Assembly: GCA_009760855.2 (NCBI GenBank)
Contig: WPIO01000001.1
Location: 2,934,001-2,998,000, forward strand
Direction: 5' to 3'
From: Cristatella mucedo
Lineage: Eukaryota > Bryozoa > Phylactolaemata > Cristatellidae
DNA: 64,000 nucleotides
Shown here: positions 44,377 through 54,755 of the stretch, piece by piece
Layout: every line of letters begins with the position of its first letter
Numbering within the stretch: position 1 is the stretch's first letter
The notes under the pieces: generated by a model
Database searches by the model: none
Told to the model about the DNA's origin: nothing
What the model saw: only the letters and a program-made list of their open reading frames with translations
Translations under genes and position numbers: made by a program

Positions 44377-47019
44377 CTACAAGTAAAGTTAGATCCATTA
44401 CCATTTGACGTTACTTCAGCAGTATTCTCACAGATAGTAAGATAGTGAAGGATTATTGTTTTAGCAGGAACTGCAGGTTTTCCAGCTCCAACAACACCAG
44501 CATTGCCAGCATCAGCAGCACTGCGAATCAAAGAATTGAATTCAACTGCTACATCAAGTTTAGATGTCACTCTATGAGGTTCATCATTGTATTGCAGATC
44601 AATTACATGAATTGGATAAAGAGATAACCACTCAGGATACGTAACACCAACAGGTTCTGTTACTTCATTCAATATAAGATATTGTTTTCTGAATGTAGTA
44701 AAATCAAGATAAGAAGTTGAACATTTTCTATCTCTTGGGTAATTACTTCTTGGAACAGTTGGATATTGTTTAGATCCATTAGCAAGTACAGTCATACTTT
44801 TTATATCAAAATGACTGTATGTACAAGGATTTTCAGTATAAAATCCATATTTACCATAATTTTGTGCTGCGACAATCAACCATCTAACTGTATCTATATT
44901 TTTTGTACAGACAGAGTTCTAGTATATTTCATACGTTAGTTGAAATTAATTAGAGTCATATTTTCATATCGTCTAACTCTGTAGCTCAGTCTTAGTTTCT
45001 TGGTTCTCTCACTTGAAATATCAGCAAGTGATCTCTGAATATTTTCCGTAGGTACAACGCATGGAACAATCAATCTCATTTTTGAAATCATAATTTTAAA
45101 TGCATTCCAAGTACCATTTCCAGCAGCATTAGCAAAACCTCTGCTTACAACTGCATTAGCATCACTAGAAGCACCTGTCATATTACAATCAAAATCATTT
45201 CAACAAACTCGAGTTGATTCAAGAGTAAATGGAGCATTATAAAGAATTTTATTAATGTCAGCACAAAAACCAGAGAGTCTAGATTGAGGTGGTGATGTAC
45301 TCAATGCACCTGCATTATCTGCAAGAACATTCGTCATTCCTCTTCTATACAGAAATCCAATATTTGAAGAACTTGCAGTTGAGACTGCAGGACTAGTATA
45401 AGAATAACTAAGAGGATGAACATTATTAGCAGTAAGATTAAAAGACATATCATCCATTGAACTAGCTTCATCTTTTTTCGATCCAGTTGCAAAACCTTCA
45501 GTTCTATTTTAATCATTTGGATAACAAAGTAAATCCATCAACGTTGAAACAGTTCCAGGACCTTGTTGAGGGGTAACACTTTCTACTTCTTCAGTACCAG
45601 AGTCAGCATTGCTTAGGGTATACAACGACCTACTTAGGAATGCAGACATGGGTAGAGTGTCTCTGCTTGTTTTGCTCGATCTTTCGGCAGCTTTTGACAC
45701 CATCGATAACAAAGTTCTTCTAGAGCGCCTCTCATCTCGCCTGGGCATCACTGGCACTGCTCTGCAGTGGTTCAGGTCCTATCTCAGTGGGAGACTCCAG
45801 AGTATTGACGTGAATGGACAATGATCATCTGAAGTACCTCTGAAATATGGAGTACCTCAGGGCTCCGTGCTAGGTCCGGTTCTTTTCACGGATTATACTC
45901 TCGCTCTTGCTGATGTGATTGCCAAGCACAATCTAGGCTTTCACTTCTATGCGGATGACACTCAGTTGTACCTTTGCTTTGATCCCTCCCAGCCTTCGAG
46001 CACCTCAAATTCTCTCAACTCACTTGCTGCATGCATTGATGACATCCCCACATGGATGGCAGCAAGTTTTCTAAAACTAAACGATGATAAAACTAACTTA
46101 CTAGTTATAGGCAAACCCAGTGCGATTCAGAGATTGGAAAGGCCGACTTTCAAAATTGGCTCTGCCAGCATATCTTCAGTTGCATCAGCTCGAAATCTAG
46201 GTGTCATATTCCAACGCGACCTCTCGTTAGACGACCATATCAGCTCCACAGTCAAATCAGCCTATTTTCAGCTTCATAACATTGCTAAAATTAGGGCTTG
46301 TTTAGATAAGGATACCACGTCCAAGTTGGTCCATGCATTCGTGACATCCCGTCTCGACTTCTGCAACTCACGGCTTACTGGCCTACCAGCATGTGCGATC
46401 AGGCGATTGCAGCTGGTGCAAAACTCTGCAGCTAGGCTTGTCTGTCGTGAGCGTTGCAGTTGCCACGTTACTCCACTTCTCGCCGACCTGCACTGGCTAC
46501 CAGTGAGGCAACGGATTGACTTCAAGGTTTTGTCGCTCACTTTTAGGTCTCTTCATTCTATGGTTCCAGCCTATCTTTCAGATATACTACCCCATCAGGC
46601 CAAGCATCGTACCACCCGCTTTTCGGAAAACAGTCTACAAATACCTCGTACAAACCTCAAATCCTTTGGAGACCGTGCATTTAGCTCGTATGCTCCCAAA
46701 GCCTGGAACTCCCTCCCGACCTGCGTCAGAAAATCCCCTGACCTGACCACATTTAAAAGGATCTTAAAAACACCTATTTAGGACAGCATTTAGTGGGTCC
46801 CTGTGATTTGTCCTTCACGTCCTTATGCATGCTGACACTGTGCATGCTGCTACTAACCACATTTGCATGCTGACCATGTTCATGTCACCCCTAACCAAGT
46901 TATTCATTTTGTTTGTTTTTCAAGCATGATTTTACTTACCATTGAATTGCATTTCCCTTTGCAGCAAATGTAAAGCACCTAGAAAGAGATTGAGTTCTCT
47001 GGGGGCGCTTTATCAAGTA

Positions 47020-47054
<35 letters not shown>

Positions 47055-47377
47055 GGTGTAATTCTCATACTAATAAACATCCACGCACCTGCATTGTTAA
47101 CAAGACCTGCAGTAAGATTTCTAGTAGGAGCACCATAAGCACCACCAGCAACAGTTTGAACTTGTAATTGACCTTCAAGAAGTATATCAGCATCAGAAAG
47201 AATATAACACGTCTATTTTTCACAAGGAACAATGAATGTTACTAGTTTATTTGCAATGCTCTCAGTTTCAATACCATTTTTTGGATAAAACTCGCTATAT
47301 TGATATTCTTTAATACTGTAATTGGGAAAATTAGAATTCCCCAATTCTCATATAGTATTAATAGGAGCACTTGCCAT
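44377..47377 (-). pseudogene. Major capsid protein (double jelly-roll type), split by a LINE
   Basis: Start at 47377 behind a TATATAG box. Internal TGA and TAG codons occur soon after. Coding continues to 47056, is interrupted by the L2 insertion 45601-47049, and resumes through frames 45457-45200, 45181-44936 and 44879 onward. The C-terminal part shows RWLIVAAQN, ITSxxV-like SMTVLANGSKQYP and LDFTTFRKQY, then LDVAVEF and VPAKT, as in the second jelly roll of Polinton capsid proteins. The expected stop is lost: TAGTAA lies at 44379-44374 but one frame off, so the frame runs into the YqaJ-like gene. This protein would build the icosahedral shell. Confidence 0.7.
45601..47049 (+). mobile_element. 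L2-like LINE inserted in the capsid gene
   Basis: 5' truncated copy beginning inside the RT domain (LLRVYNDLLRNADMG), with YADDTQLYL catalytic box and 304 open codons after one stop. 3' end AAGCACCTAGAAAGAGATTG, then (ATT)n. The six bases TACCAG at 45595-45600 recur at 47050-47055, a probable target-site duplication. Very similar to the copy at 56.1 kb, so a young family. Confidence 0.9.
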
Positions 47378-47390
47378 TTCTTCTCTATAT
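47378..47390 (-). promoter_or_regulatory. TATATAG box before capsid gene
   Basis: On the minus strand ATATAGAGAAGAA directly precedes the ATG, a slightly longer leader than in other genes. Confidence 0.4.
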
Positions 47391-47409
47391 AAAAAAAAAC
47401 TAAAATTTA

Positions 47410-48010
47410 ATTTCTACTTTGAATATATAAACCAGCTCCTATTTTTTCCTCATTCCACCACCATAACCACCAGGTCTAGTTCTTTCAACTGGTACAACAG
47501 CTTTCTCTTTTATTACCTTCTCTATTTCTTCATACGCTTTTAGATCATTCTCTTAAAGAGTCTCTGAATAGTCTTCTACTTCAGCTTCTTCTTCCATTTT
47601 TGCTTTACGACATTTTTTGATTTTGGTTTAAGTTTTTCCAGCATAGCACGTTAAATCTCAAGATCCATCTCTTTAATTTTTCTATCATAATCTTTCTTTC
47701 TTTTCTCAAGTTCATATTCAAGCTCTTCCTTCCTTCTATCTTTATCAAGTTTATCATCCATCTCTCTACGTTTTTTAGCATGCTCTTGATCTATCTTTTT
47801 TTTATTCTTTGTAGTTCAATTAGTTTTCTTGCTTGATGCATTTCAATACCTTTGTTAGCAATATTCATACTAAGATCAGTTAATCCAGTTACTACAGGTG
47901 CTACTTTATAAACACCATCAATTACTTTATCTAGTAATCCTGATCCATTATATTTATCTCCATTTATACCATGATCAATTCTCGCATGTCTACCTACTGC
48001 TCTATATTAC
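47410..48010 (-). pseudogene. Coiled-coil protein between penton-like and capsid genes, broken
   Basis: The minus strand encodes VGRHARIDHGINGDKYNGSG, a short hydrophobic segment and then a long Lys/Glu/Arg/Asp-rich helix (for example KKRREMDDKLDKDRRKEELE), with at least one stop (TAG) and a frameshift between. The last part becomes a Lys-rich low-complexity tail with Gly/Pro. Not recognised. Composition and location suggest a minor virion or DNA-binding core component, but this is inference. Confidence 0.35.
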
Positions 48011-48859
48011 TTTGAAATTTCTATTGTTGCAACTACATCTGAAATAACATTAACTTTATTTCCATTCTGATCTGTAAAACTTATTTTAAAACTACTTCTT
48101 GAATCGATATCACCACGTGTTTGTAAATACAATATATTAGGAATATGTAGATCTACTTTATCATCAGGATTGACATCATAAATATCAATAACATATAAAG
48201 ATGAAGATTGTTGTGGATAACCTGGTGTTACTTTTATATAATTCTTAAATGGATCAACTGAAACACAATCAACACTAATCTATCTTATTTCTTTATTATC
48301 TGGCAGCACCATAGTTATTCCATGCTTTATAAATTCCAGAGTAATACATTAATTTTTCCATTAATTCATAAAGAGTTCCACCAACAAAAGTAGCATCAAA
48401 TGTTCCTTTTTGATTTGAGTTGAAACCTAATGTATCACCAATTGAATTGTTAACACCAGCAGCATTATTTCCAAGTAGCACAATAAAATCTAGTGTTACC
48501 TGCATTATTATTCTATCATCAGTATCAACACTAAATTGTATTCCACTGCTATTTCTTTTAGTACTATCATAAAATGCATTACTTTTAGCTAAAGAAGTAT
48601 TAACTACTGCAACAATTTTACTTGTGTCACAATATCTAGCTTTAAATTAAATTGAAGAGTTATTTAAATCTTCTAAATTATATCTAAACCCGAGTGTATC
48701 ATTTACTCCTGTAATAATATTTGATATGACTTTATTTGTATAAGTAAACTCTACTCTTCGTAATCCAATTTTATTATAACCAGAGTTTGAACCATAAATA
48801 ATTGGTGGCACCAATGTTTTTGAATCATAACTTGTAGTCCCTGTTAATCTTACAGACAT
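48010..48859 (-). pseudogene. Penton-like structural protein Y, broken
   Basis: Start at the ATG 48859-48857 behind TTATAATATAAGA, which also contains the stop of the preceding gene. Surviving pieces (48835-48647 and 48505-48296, then a third piece) contain repeated VNDTLGF and GDTLGF motifs, YSGIYKAWNN, and near the end KISFTDQNGNKVN. The LGF plus DQ arrangement is found in minor capsid proteins of many animal Polintons. Several stops and frameshifts. Probable vertex or minor capsid subunit, paralogous to the preceding gene. Confidence 0.4.
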
Positions 48860-48866
48860 TCTTATA

Positions 48867-50565
48867 TTATAATTCAACGATTACTAAAACTGGAGTTATT
48901 TGTTGTGAACTAAAATCTAAGAATTTCACATTCTGGTCAGTAACGGTAATTACTCTATCAGAAATAGAATCACTAGTTATATTATGATACTCAATTGTAT
49001 TTGGTTCATGTACCATTTGTTCCCATGGATATAAGTTGTAAGCAAACCTTATAATAACAATATTAATAACGCACTTGATAAAGCACCGTCAGAGAACTCA
49101 ATCTCTCTCTAGGCGCTTTACATTTGCTGCAAAGGGAAATGCAATTGAGGGGTGAGTAAAATCCTGCTTGAAAAACAAACAAAATGAATAACTTGGTTAG
49201 GGGTGACATGCACAGGGTCAGCATGCAAATGCGGTTAGTGGCAGCATGCAGAGTGTCAGCACGCATAAGCGCATAAAAGACGAATCACAGGGACCCACTA
49301 AATGCTGTCCTAAATATGTGTGTTTTTAAGTTACTTTTAACTGTGATCAGGTCAGGGGATGTTCTGACGCAAGTCGGGAGTGAGTTCCAGGCTTGGAAGC
49401 ATACGAACTAAATGCACGGTCTCCAAAGGATTTAAGGTTTGTACGAGGTATTTCCAGACTGTTAGATTCCGAAAAGCGGGTGGTACGATGCTTGGCCTGA
49501 TGGGGGAGTATATCTGAGAGATAGGCTGGAGCCAAAGAATGAAGAAACTTAAAAGTGAGCTACAAAACCTTGAAGTCAATCCGTTGCTTGACTGGTAGCC
49601 AGTGCAGGTCGGTGAGAAGTGGTGTGATGTGGTAACTGCGACGCTCACGACAGACAAGCCTAGCTGCAGAGTTTTGCACCAGCTGCAATCTCCTGATTCC
49701 ACATGCTGGTAGGCCAGCGAGCAGTGAGTTGCAGAAGTCGAGACGGGATGCCACAAATGCATGGACCAACTTGGACGTGGTATCCTTTTCTAAACAAGCC
49801 CTAATTTTAGCAATGTTATGAAAATGAAAATAGGCAGATTTGACTGTGGAGCTGATGTGGTCGTCTAACGAGAGGTCGCTTTGGAATAAGAACTTCTTAG
49901 TACTTGTGTTTCAGATCCTTCTATAAAACTTGTTCCACTAACAACCAAATTATAATTTACAAATATAAGATTTAGATCAGAAACAAACACTTCATTATCA
50001 GAAATAAACTGAACATTTGGTGTGCAAACAACATTATTTGTTATACTTGGTTACATTGTTGAAAAGTTTGAATCTTTTGTATAAGCATCACTAGTAAAAC
50101 CAAAAACACTAGAAATACTAGATTTACTAGAAAGAAACGTCCAACCAACAGGCATTTTAATACAAGAATTAGAATTAGCTGTATCAACACCTAACTCAAA
50201 CTTATCTGTAGTTGCGCCAGATTGTGTAATGGAGTTAATTATCATATCTACAATACAAATATTTACATCATCGTATATAGCTGAGTAAATTCTAGGTCTT
50301 ATTGTTATTGTTAATTCTGATCCACCAGAAACTCTATAAACAAAAGTATTATTAGAATCTTTAATATTTCTAATAGAGTTAGTACCAACTAATTTCTTAA
50401 AATATATCTTAAAATTTTTATTTCTTTATAAAATTGGATTATCAATATGCGTTTTAATAGGATTAGTAGTACCATTTAAATTAAATACATATCCTTCTTT
50501 ACTTGATTGACTAGACTTTCTACACTCTTAAATATATCATTAACACTTTTTAATTAATCACTGAT
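48867..50565 (-). pseudogene. Penton-like structural protein X, split by a LINE
   Basis: A TATATAGAA box stands before position 50565, where ATC is found in place of an ATG, so the start codon appears lost. Coding continues with stops through TIRPRIYSAIYDD and SSVFGFTSDAYTKDS, is interrupted by the L2 insertion at about 49051-49887, and ends with ITVTDQNVKFLDFSSQQIT and a TAA at 48869-48867. The FGF and DQ-FLDF blocks match the same protein class as the following gene. Likely minor capsid protein; function in this class is inferred from its presence in Polinton virion modules. Confidence 0.4.
49051..49887 (-). mobile_element. L2-like LINE inserted in structural gene X
   Basis: Minus-strand 5' truncated copy with an AT-rich tail at 49051-49069 and the truncated end at CGCTTTGGAAT near 49887. 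It retains an RLQLVQNSAARLVCRERRSY frame. Target-site duplication is unclear. Same orientation as the disrupted gene. Confidence 0.85.
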
Positions 50566-50579
50566 TTCTATATATTATA

Positions 50580-51690
50580 TAAAAGATTGTTTATTTTTGC
50601 AACATAAGACTTTGGAACTTTTCTAGACTTAGCAAGATAATGAACAGCAGCACTAATAGAATTTACAACTCTTTTATTTCCAGCAGCAAGTTCACGAATC
50701 CATAAATCAATCTAATCAAAAACTTCTTTATCACTACTTACAACTAATGGAATTACTTCTACTCCTTGACTTCTTGCTTCTGGTTTAAACTTCGGTTTAA
50801 GATACTCCAAGATGGTTTCTTCTGCGTCTGTTCTTTTCTTTTTGAATGTAATTCTGTACAGACATTGAAAAGAGCACCGTCAAATTTCTTTTTTCTTCTT
50901 GTTTGAGTATCTCTTATATTGCCAGATACATCACCTTTAGCAACAAGTTCAAGATGAATTTCTTTATTTGTTGGTGGTTTAACCTGAACAGGAAGAGCAG
51001 CAATTGCAAGTGGTTCATCCTCTTGTATTTCTTCAATTCTTGCTCTTTATCTTCTTCGTGTACCAGTTGAAGGATTAACATTAGGATTATCAGCAATGAA
51101 TTTGCAAGTTTCTTTAAGACATTTCATCGTTTCATCATTAGGTGCATTTGTAATTGCACTATTAATTACATTAAGGGCTTTTTTAGGTTCGCCTTTGTTG
51201 TATGATTCAACTGCTCTTTTAAAACTCTTGAAATGTCTGGTGTTGATTTTTCTTCTATAGTTTATTGTGCTTGATCTAAATATTTTTTCTTCTTTATATT
51301 CCAATACATTTTTAATTGATCTTTATAATCCGAATTAATACTTCCCATCAAACCTTTTAGTTTATCTCCATACTCACACACGTCAAAACCCGAAGCTTTA
51401 TTCATTTTTTCCCTTTTATTCTTTTCTATAGCAAGTTTAAGTCTGGTTTGTTTTAGTTTATCAATAACAACATTACCTGAATTATCTTTCGATTTTTCTT
51501 TAGCACGGTCATTTAGTTCATTTTCTACTCTGTCTCTTGCAATCATTTCTGCTTCAATTCTTTGTATTTCTTGACCATTATTAAGTATAGTAGCAACACA
51601 TAACTCTTCTAAGTTTCTAAGTTTATTTTGTAAATCAGTAGCTTCTTGGACACTTCCTTTAGAAGGTGTTTATTTTTACTTGCGTATAAC
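50580..51690 (-). pseudogene. Basic coiled-coil protein downstream of the ATPase, broken
   Basis: Frames 51546-51262 and 51304-51047 overlap in different phases and continue upstream (QNKLRNLEELCVATILNNGQ) and downstream, indicating one frameshifted gene of perhaps 350 residues. The first part is a Lys/Glu-rich coiled coil, the middle holds SYNKGEPKKALNVINSAITN, which looks like a single TPR-like helix pair, and the end is Lys/Arg-rich. No family recognised. Position right after the packaging ATPase suggests an assembly or core role. Confidence 0.35.
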
Positions 51691-51734
51691 TTTCCATTAA
51701 TCATTCCTGTATCTATTAAGTATTAAAAATAGTT

Positions 51735-52387
51735 TATTGATTGTTTACCTGTACTATCAACAGACCAAAATCTTCCTTCTGATTCAGTTTTAGTTAAGTC
51801 AATAACACAATATCCAAATCTATTTCTAGTAGAAGTATTAACCCATTCTTTGAACTGTTTCTTATCTATATCACCAAATAAGAATGACAAATATACTCAA
51901 TATCAGTATTATTTTGTTTAAAGATTATAATCATGTTTATATTGTTTCTTATTTCTCTTCTATGAATATTAGTAAATCCTTGAGCAAGATAAAATATGTT
52001 CAATCCTTTATGTCTACCACGAGTAAAATAGTTTAAGATTTTTGATTGATCTCCTGTCATCAAATCATCTAGTACAACAACATTCTTACAGTTCTTATAA
52101 GAATCAACTTCAGGCATAGAATCAATTCCATTTACCCAAACATAAGCAGAATTATCTTTAGTCATTGACATAAGACCACGATATAACTTTTGATCTAAAC
52201 TTGAAGCCATGATTGTACAAGTATCATAGTTTAACATGCCATAAAATATCCAATTCATTACTAACTGTGATTTACCTGTTATACTTGGTCCAAGTGCTAA
52301 TGCTCTAATATGTACTTTAGGTAATGGTTCTTTATGTCCAGTATCAACATCTTGTCGAAAATTAAAAGCTGTAACTCTCAATGACAT
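51735..52387 (-). pseudogene. Genome-packaging ATPase (FtsK/HerA type), C-terminal frameshift
   Basis: Start at 52387 behind a TATAGA box. The 173-residue frame carries a Walker A motif (GPSITGKS), a Walker B motif (NVVVLDDLM) and a following QGFTNIHR segment in the place of the Asn/Arg sensor. A one-base loss near 51875 sends it to an early stop; the downstream frame continues with a plausible C-terminus to about 51735. Polinton ATPases of this type, about 220-250 residues, pump DNA into capsids. Divergent from the zinc-ribbon/HGKK gene across 33 bases. Confidence 0.8.
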
Positions 52388-52397
52388 TCTATACTAA
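52388..52397 (-). promoter_or_regulatory. TATAG box before ATPase gene
   Basis: TTAGTATAGA abuts the ATG on the minus strand. The opposite strand has TTTATAGAT directly before the ATG at 52421, so the 33-base gap probably serves both genes. Confidence 0.45.
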
Positions 52398-52420
52398 AAA
52401 AAAAATTTATATTTATAGAT

Positions 52421-52800
52421 ATGAAATTTATTGCGTGAAGTGTAAAAAATCAAGATACAATTCATGAAGTATATGTTGAAGTAGATAGTACAAAAGGATT
52501 AAGGGTAATAGACAAAGGTGTTTGTACTCTTTGTGGAAGTAAGAAATCAAAGTTTGTAAAGCTAAGAAGTCAACCTGTAACAGTTGGTGAAGGAGTTGTA
52601 TCACATGGAAAAAAGGAGCAGGTGCATTAACACACGGTAAGAAACTTGGCACAAGTGTTTTATCTCATGGAAAGAAAGGAACGTGTGTACTAACTCATGG
52701 AAAGAAACTTGGTTCTTGTATAGAAGATAAACAACAAATACTTTCAGAACTAAAAAAAGACAATCGACAAACTAAAAATATATATAATCAGCACCACTAA
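52421..52800 (+). pseudogene. Zinc-ribbon protein with HGKK repeats, broken
   Basis: Start at 52421 after TTTATAGAT. The frame slips several times. It encodes a CxxC pair (YCVKCKKSR), a linker, a second CxxC pair (GVCTLCGSKKSKFVK) and then at least four short repeats of the form LTHGKKLG/LSHGKKG, ending in a Lys/Gln-rich helix. The zinc part resembles the small DUF5679-type CVKCK...CPVCG zinc ribbons found in viruses. The repeats give a strongly basic tail that could bind DNA as a core protein. The end overlaps the protease start by about 13 bases. Confidence 0.5.
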
Positions 52801-53158
52801 CAGATCTAGAAATAATTAATTATATAAAATAATTAGTAATAAAAAAATTAAAGGATTTTTTGCAAGAGATGAACTATCAAAACCACTAGAAAACGAATGT
52901 CTTATTTGTAATACAGGAGAATCAGATTTAGCAATCTATCACTGGGTAGCACTTAAAAAAGAAGGTAAACAACGTTTTTACTTGGATTCATTTGAAGCTC
53001 CACCAATGCCAGAAGTAATAAATTACTTTGGTGCAATACCAAGCTTTCAAACATTTAAACTACAAGAATACAATCAAACAGATTGCGGAAGATGTCTAAT
53101 CTTTCTAAAACTAATGCAAGAAACAGATTTTGGAACGACAATGAAATTATTAATTTAA
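52788..53158 (+). pseudogene. Adenain-type cysteine protease, element B (one TAA, one frameshift)
   Basis: The frame can be followed from about 52788 (LTDLEIINYIK) through a TAA and a one-base shift in an A7 run into FFARDELSKPLE. The catalytic His is in YHWVALKK, the acidic residue in FYLDSFEAPP, and the nucleophile region in TDCGRCLIFLKLM, in the order and spacing of adenovirus maturation proteases. About 120 residues in total, short relative to ~200 of adenain but usual for Polintons. No ATG at the front, so the exact start is unknown. It would cut capsid and core precursors. Confidence 0.8.
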
Positions 53159-53180
53159 TTTAAACATTTTCTTTTCCATG

Positions 53181-53187
53181 TATAGAA
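53181..53187 (+). promoter_or_regulatory. TATAG box directly before start codon
   Basis: TATAGAA abuts the ATG at 53188, identical to the arrangement at 181-187. Confidence 0.5.
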
Positions 53188-53689
53188 ATGGAAAATGAAA
53201 AATTGGTTGTACTTGAAAATTCTTCAGTTGTAATCCCAAAGGGAAAATCTGCACGTGTTCATATCGTAGAAAATTTTACTAAAGATTCTAAACCTTACTT
53301 CAATGCATGGATGTATATCGGTGAAGATATGAGACCAGCACAAGAAGATATTGTGAATAGAGCAAGTATGAAACTTGAATAAAGTGGTTATGATTTATCT
53401 CAACGATCAACTATTGGAGTAATAATTTACTTTGGTACTAAACCAAGTATATTCTTCGACCAAAAAACAACAAAGGCAAAAGGCAAAAAGACAACTAAAG
53501 TTTAAAAGTATTGCTGATGTAATTCAAAAACTTGGTAATGATTTTGCTGTTGCAGGAATTCTTGATGGAAGTTATGTAACTAAAGATAAATACAATTCAG
53601 AAGAAAGACTTAATATTAGATTGAAACTAGATCAACTTAAAGTTTATAGTGTTGCTAAAAGAAGTGAATCCAATCTTGTTGATTATTAG
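53188..53689 (+). pseudogene. Conserved unknown protein of element B (broken)
   Basis: Ortholog of 188-674. The first 64 codons are intact, then a TAA, then a shift in an insertion-like Lys-rich stretch (KTTKAKGKKTTK) not present in A, then open to a TAG at 53687-53689. Conserved landmarks: VLENSSVVIPK at the N-terminus, RSTIG and SIFFDQK in the middle, DGSYVTKDKYNSEERL and IRLKLDQLKVY at the end. No known domain, about 165 residues. Its conservation between two diverged copies argues for a real viral gene. Confidence 0.6.
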
Positions 53690-54528
53690 ACATAAAAAAC
53701 ATAAATAAAAATAGATAAAACAATAAACAAAACAGAAATTATATTAGTTAAATTGTGTATCTTTTTTCTAGCTATATCCAACATTCTATCAACTATTCCA
53801 CGTGCATAGTTTTTAATCTTATTCAAACTTGCAGGATTGTATACTTTATCTTTTTGAAAGTCAGTTTCAAATGAATCATTTAACATACCACCAAGTCCCA
53901 AACCTAATTTTGCTTTCGCTGCCATAACTGCTGCAACAGTTTTCTCTTCTTCACGTACATAAGAAGGCTGACGTGTATCAAGAGCAATACGAGCTGCAGA
54001 CTCTGCAAGAAAAAGATCAGATAAATTTCGTATCTCTGTTCGTTTAAGTTCTGACATAGAACTTGTCTCATTATAAGTATGGTCATGAATAAGCGCACGC
54101 TTATCCAAATCATTGACCCCTTGGTAATTTTCTTCCAAACGTTGAGTAAATTGTGCTCCAGGTCCAACATAACTATATTTATTATTATTATTAAAATTTC
54201 CATTTGGAACAAATTCTTATTTTAATCCTCCTGGCAGTTTCATGTGAAGTTCTCTATTACCAGTAATTTTGTTTATGAAATCTAATAAACCTGAACCAAC
54301 TTTTCTATTTGTTTTGTTTGTTTAAGAGATAAATTAAGTTTCAAGCCAGTGTTTTTAGGTTAACTCTTTTTTTCTCAATTCTATTTAGTTGAGCTTATGT
54401 AATAAGTATTGGAACAGTTCCAGATAAGTCTTCATGTTTAACTCTGATTGAGATAGGTTCTTTAGAGTTGTTTATTAGTTTTAATTGATGGTCGTATAGA
54501 TGAAGTTTAACTTGTTTGTAATTCATTT
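53686..54528 (-). pseudogene. Phospholipase A2-like virion protein, element B (frameshifts, lost stop)
   Basis: Start at 54528 behind TATATAGAA. Ortholog of 727-1491. Landmarks: N-terminal Gln/Lys-rich region, then YVGPGAQF as an intact calcium-loop-like motif, then ALIHDHTY as an intact HDxxY active-site-like motif. Frameshifts near 54140 and 54215 and a TAA in the N-terminal part inactivate it. The stop codon used in A after MLDISRKKI has been lost, so the frame runs on for 23 hydrophobic residues into the neighbouring gene's stop. Confidence 0.7.
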
Positions 54529-54537
54529 CTATATAGT
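54529..54537 (-). promoter_or_regulatory. TATATAG box before PLA2-like gene
   Basis: CTATATAGAA directly precedes the ATG on the minus strand, matching element A. Confidence 0.45.
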
Positions 54538-54560
54538 AAATAAATAAAAAAGTATTTTAT

Positions 54561-54719
54561 ATGATGGAAACAGAAAGAATCATTGAATCAATATCTGAAT
54601 GTTATGAAATATTACCAACATAAATTACTCAAGCAAATGAAATAGAAAATATTAAAAATGATTTAAAATATAAATTAAGAATTGGAGAACAAGAATTCGA
54701 TGTAATTTTTAATGAATAA
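54561..54719 (+). pseudogene. Small ORF present only in element B
   Basis: ATG at 54561, TAA at codon 21, otherwise open to the TAA at 54717-54719 (52 residues). Glu/Ile/Asn-rich (RIIESISECYEI, then ENIKNDLKYKLRI), probably helical. The matching interval in A (1492-1538) is only 47 bases, so this is a B-specific insertion or an A-specific deletion. Not recognised; could be chance. Confidence 0.3.
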
Positions 54720-54746
54720 ATATTATTTTAAACAGTTAAAAAACAA

Positions 54747-54755
54747 TATATAGAA
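54747..54755 (+). promoter_or_regulatory. TATATAG box before HNH-AP2 gene
   Basis: TATATAGAA directly precedes the ATG at 54756. Confidence 0.45.
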
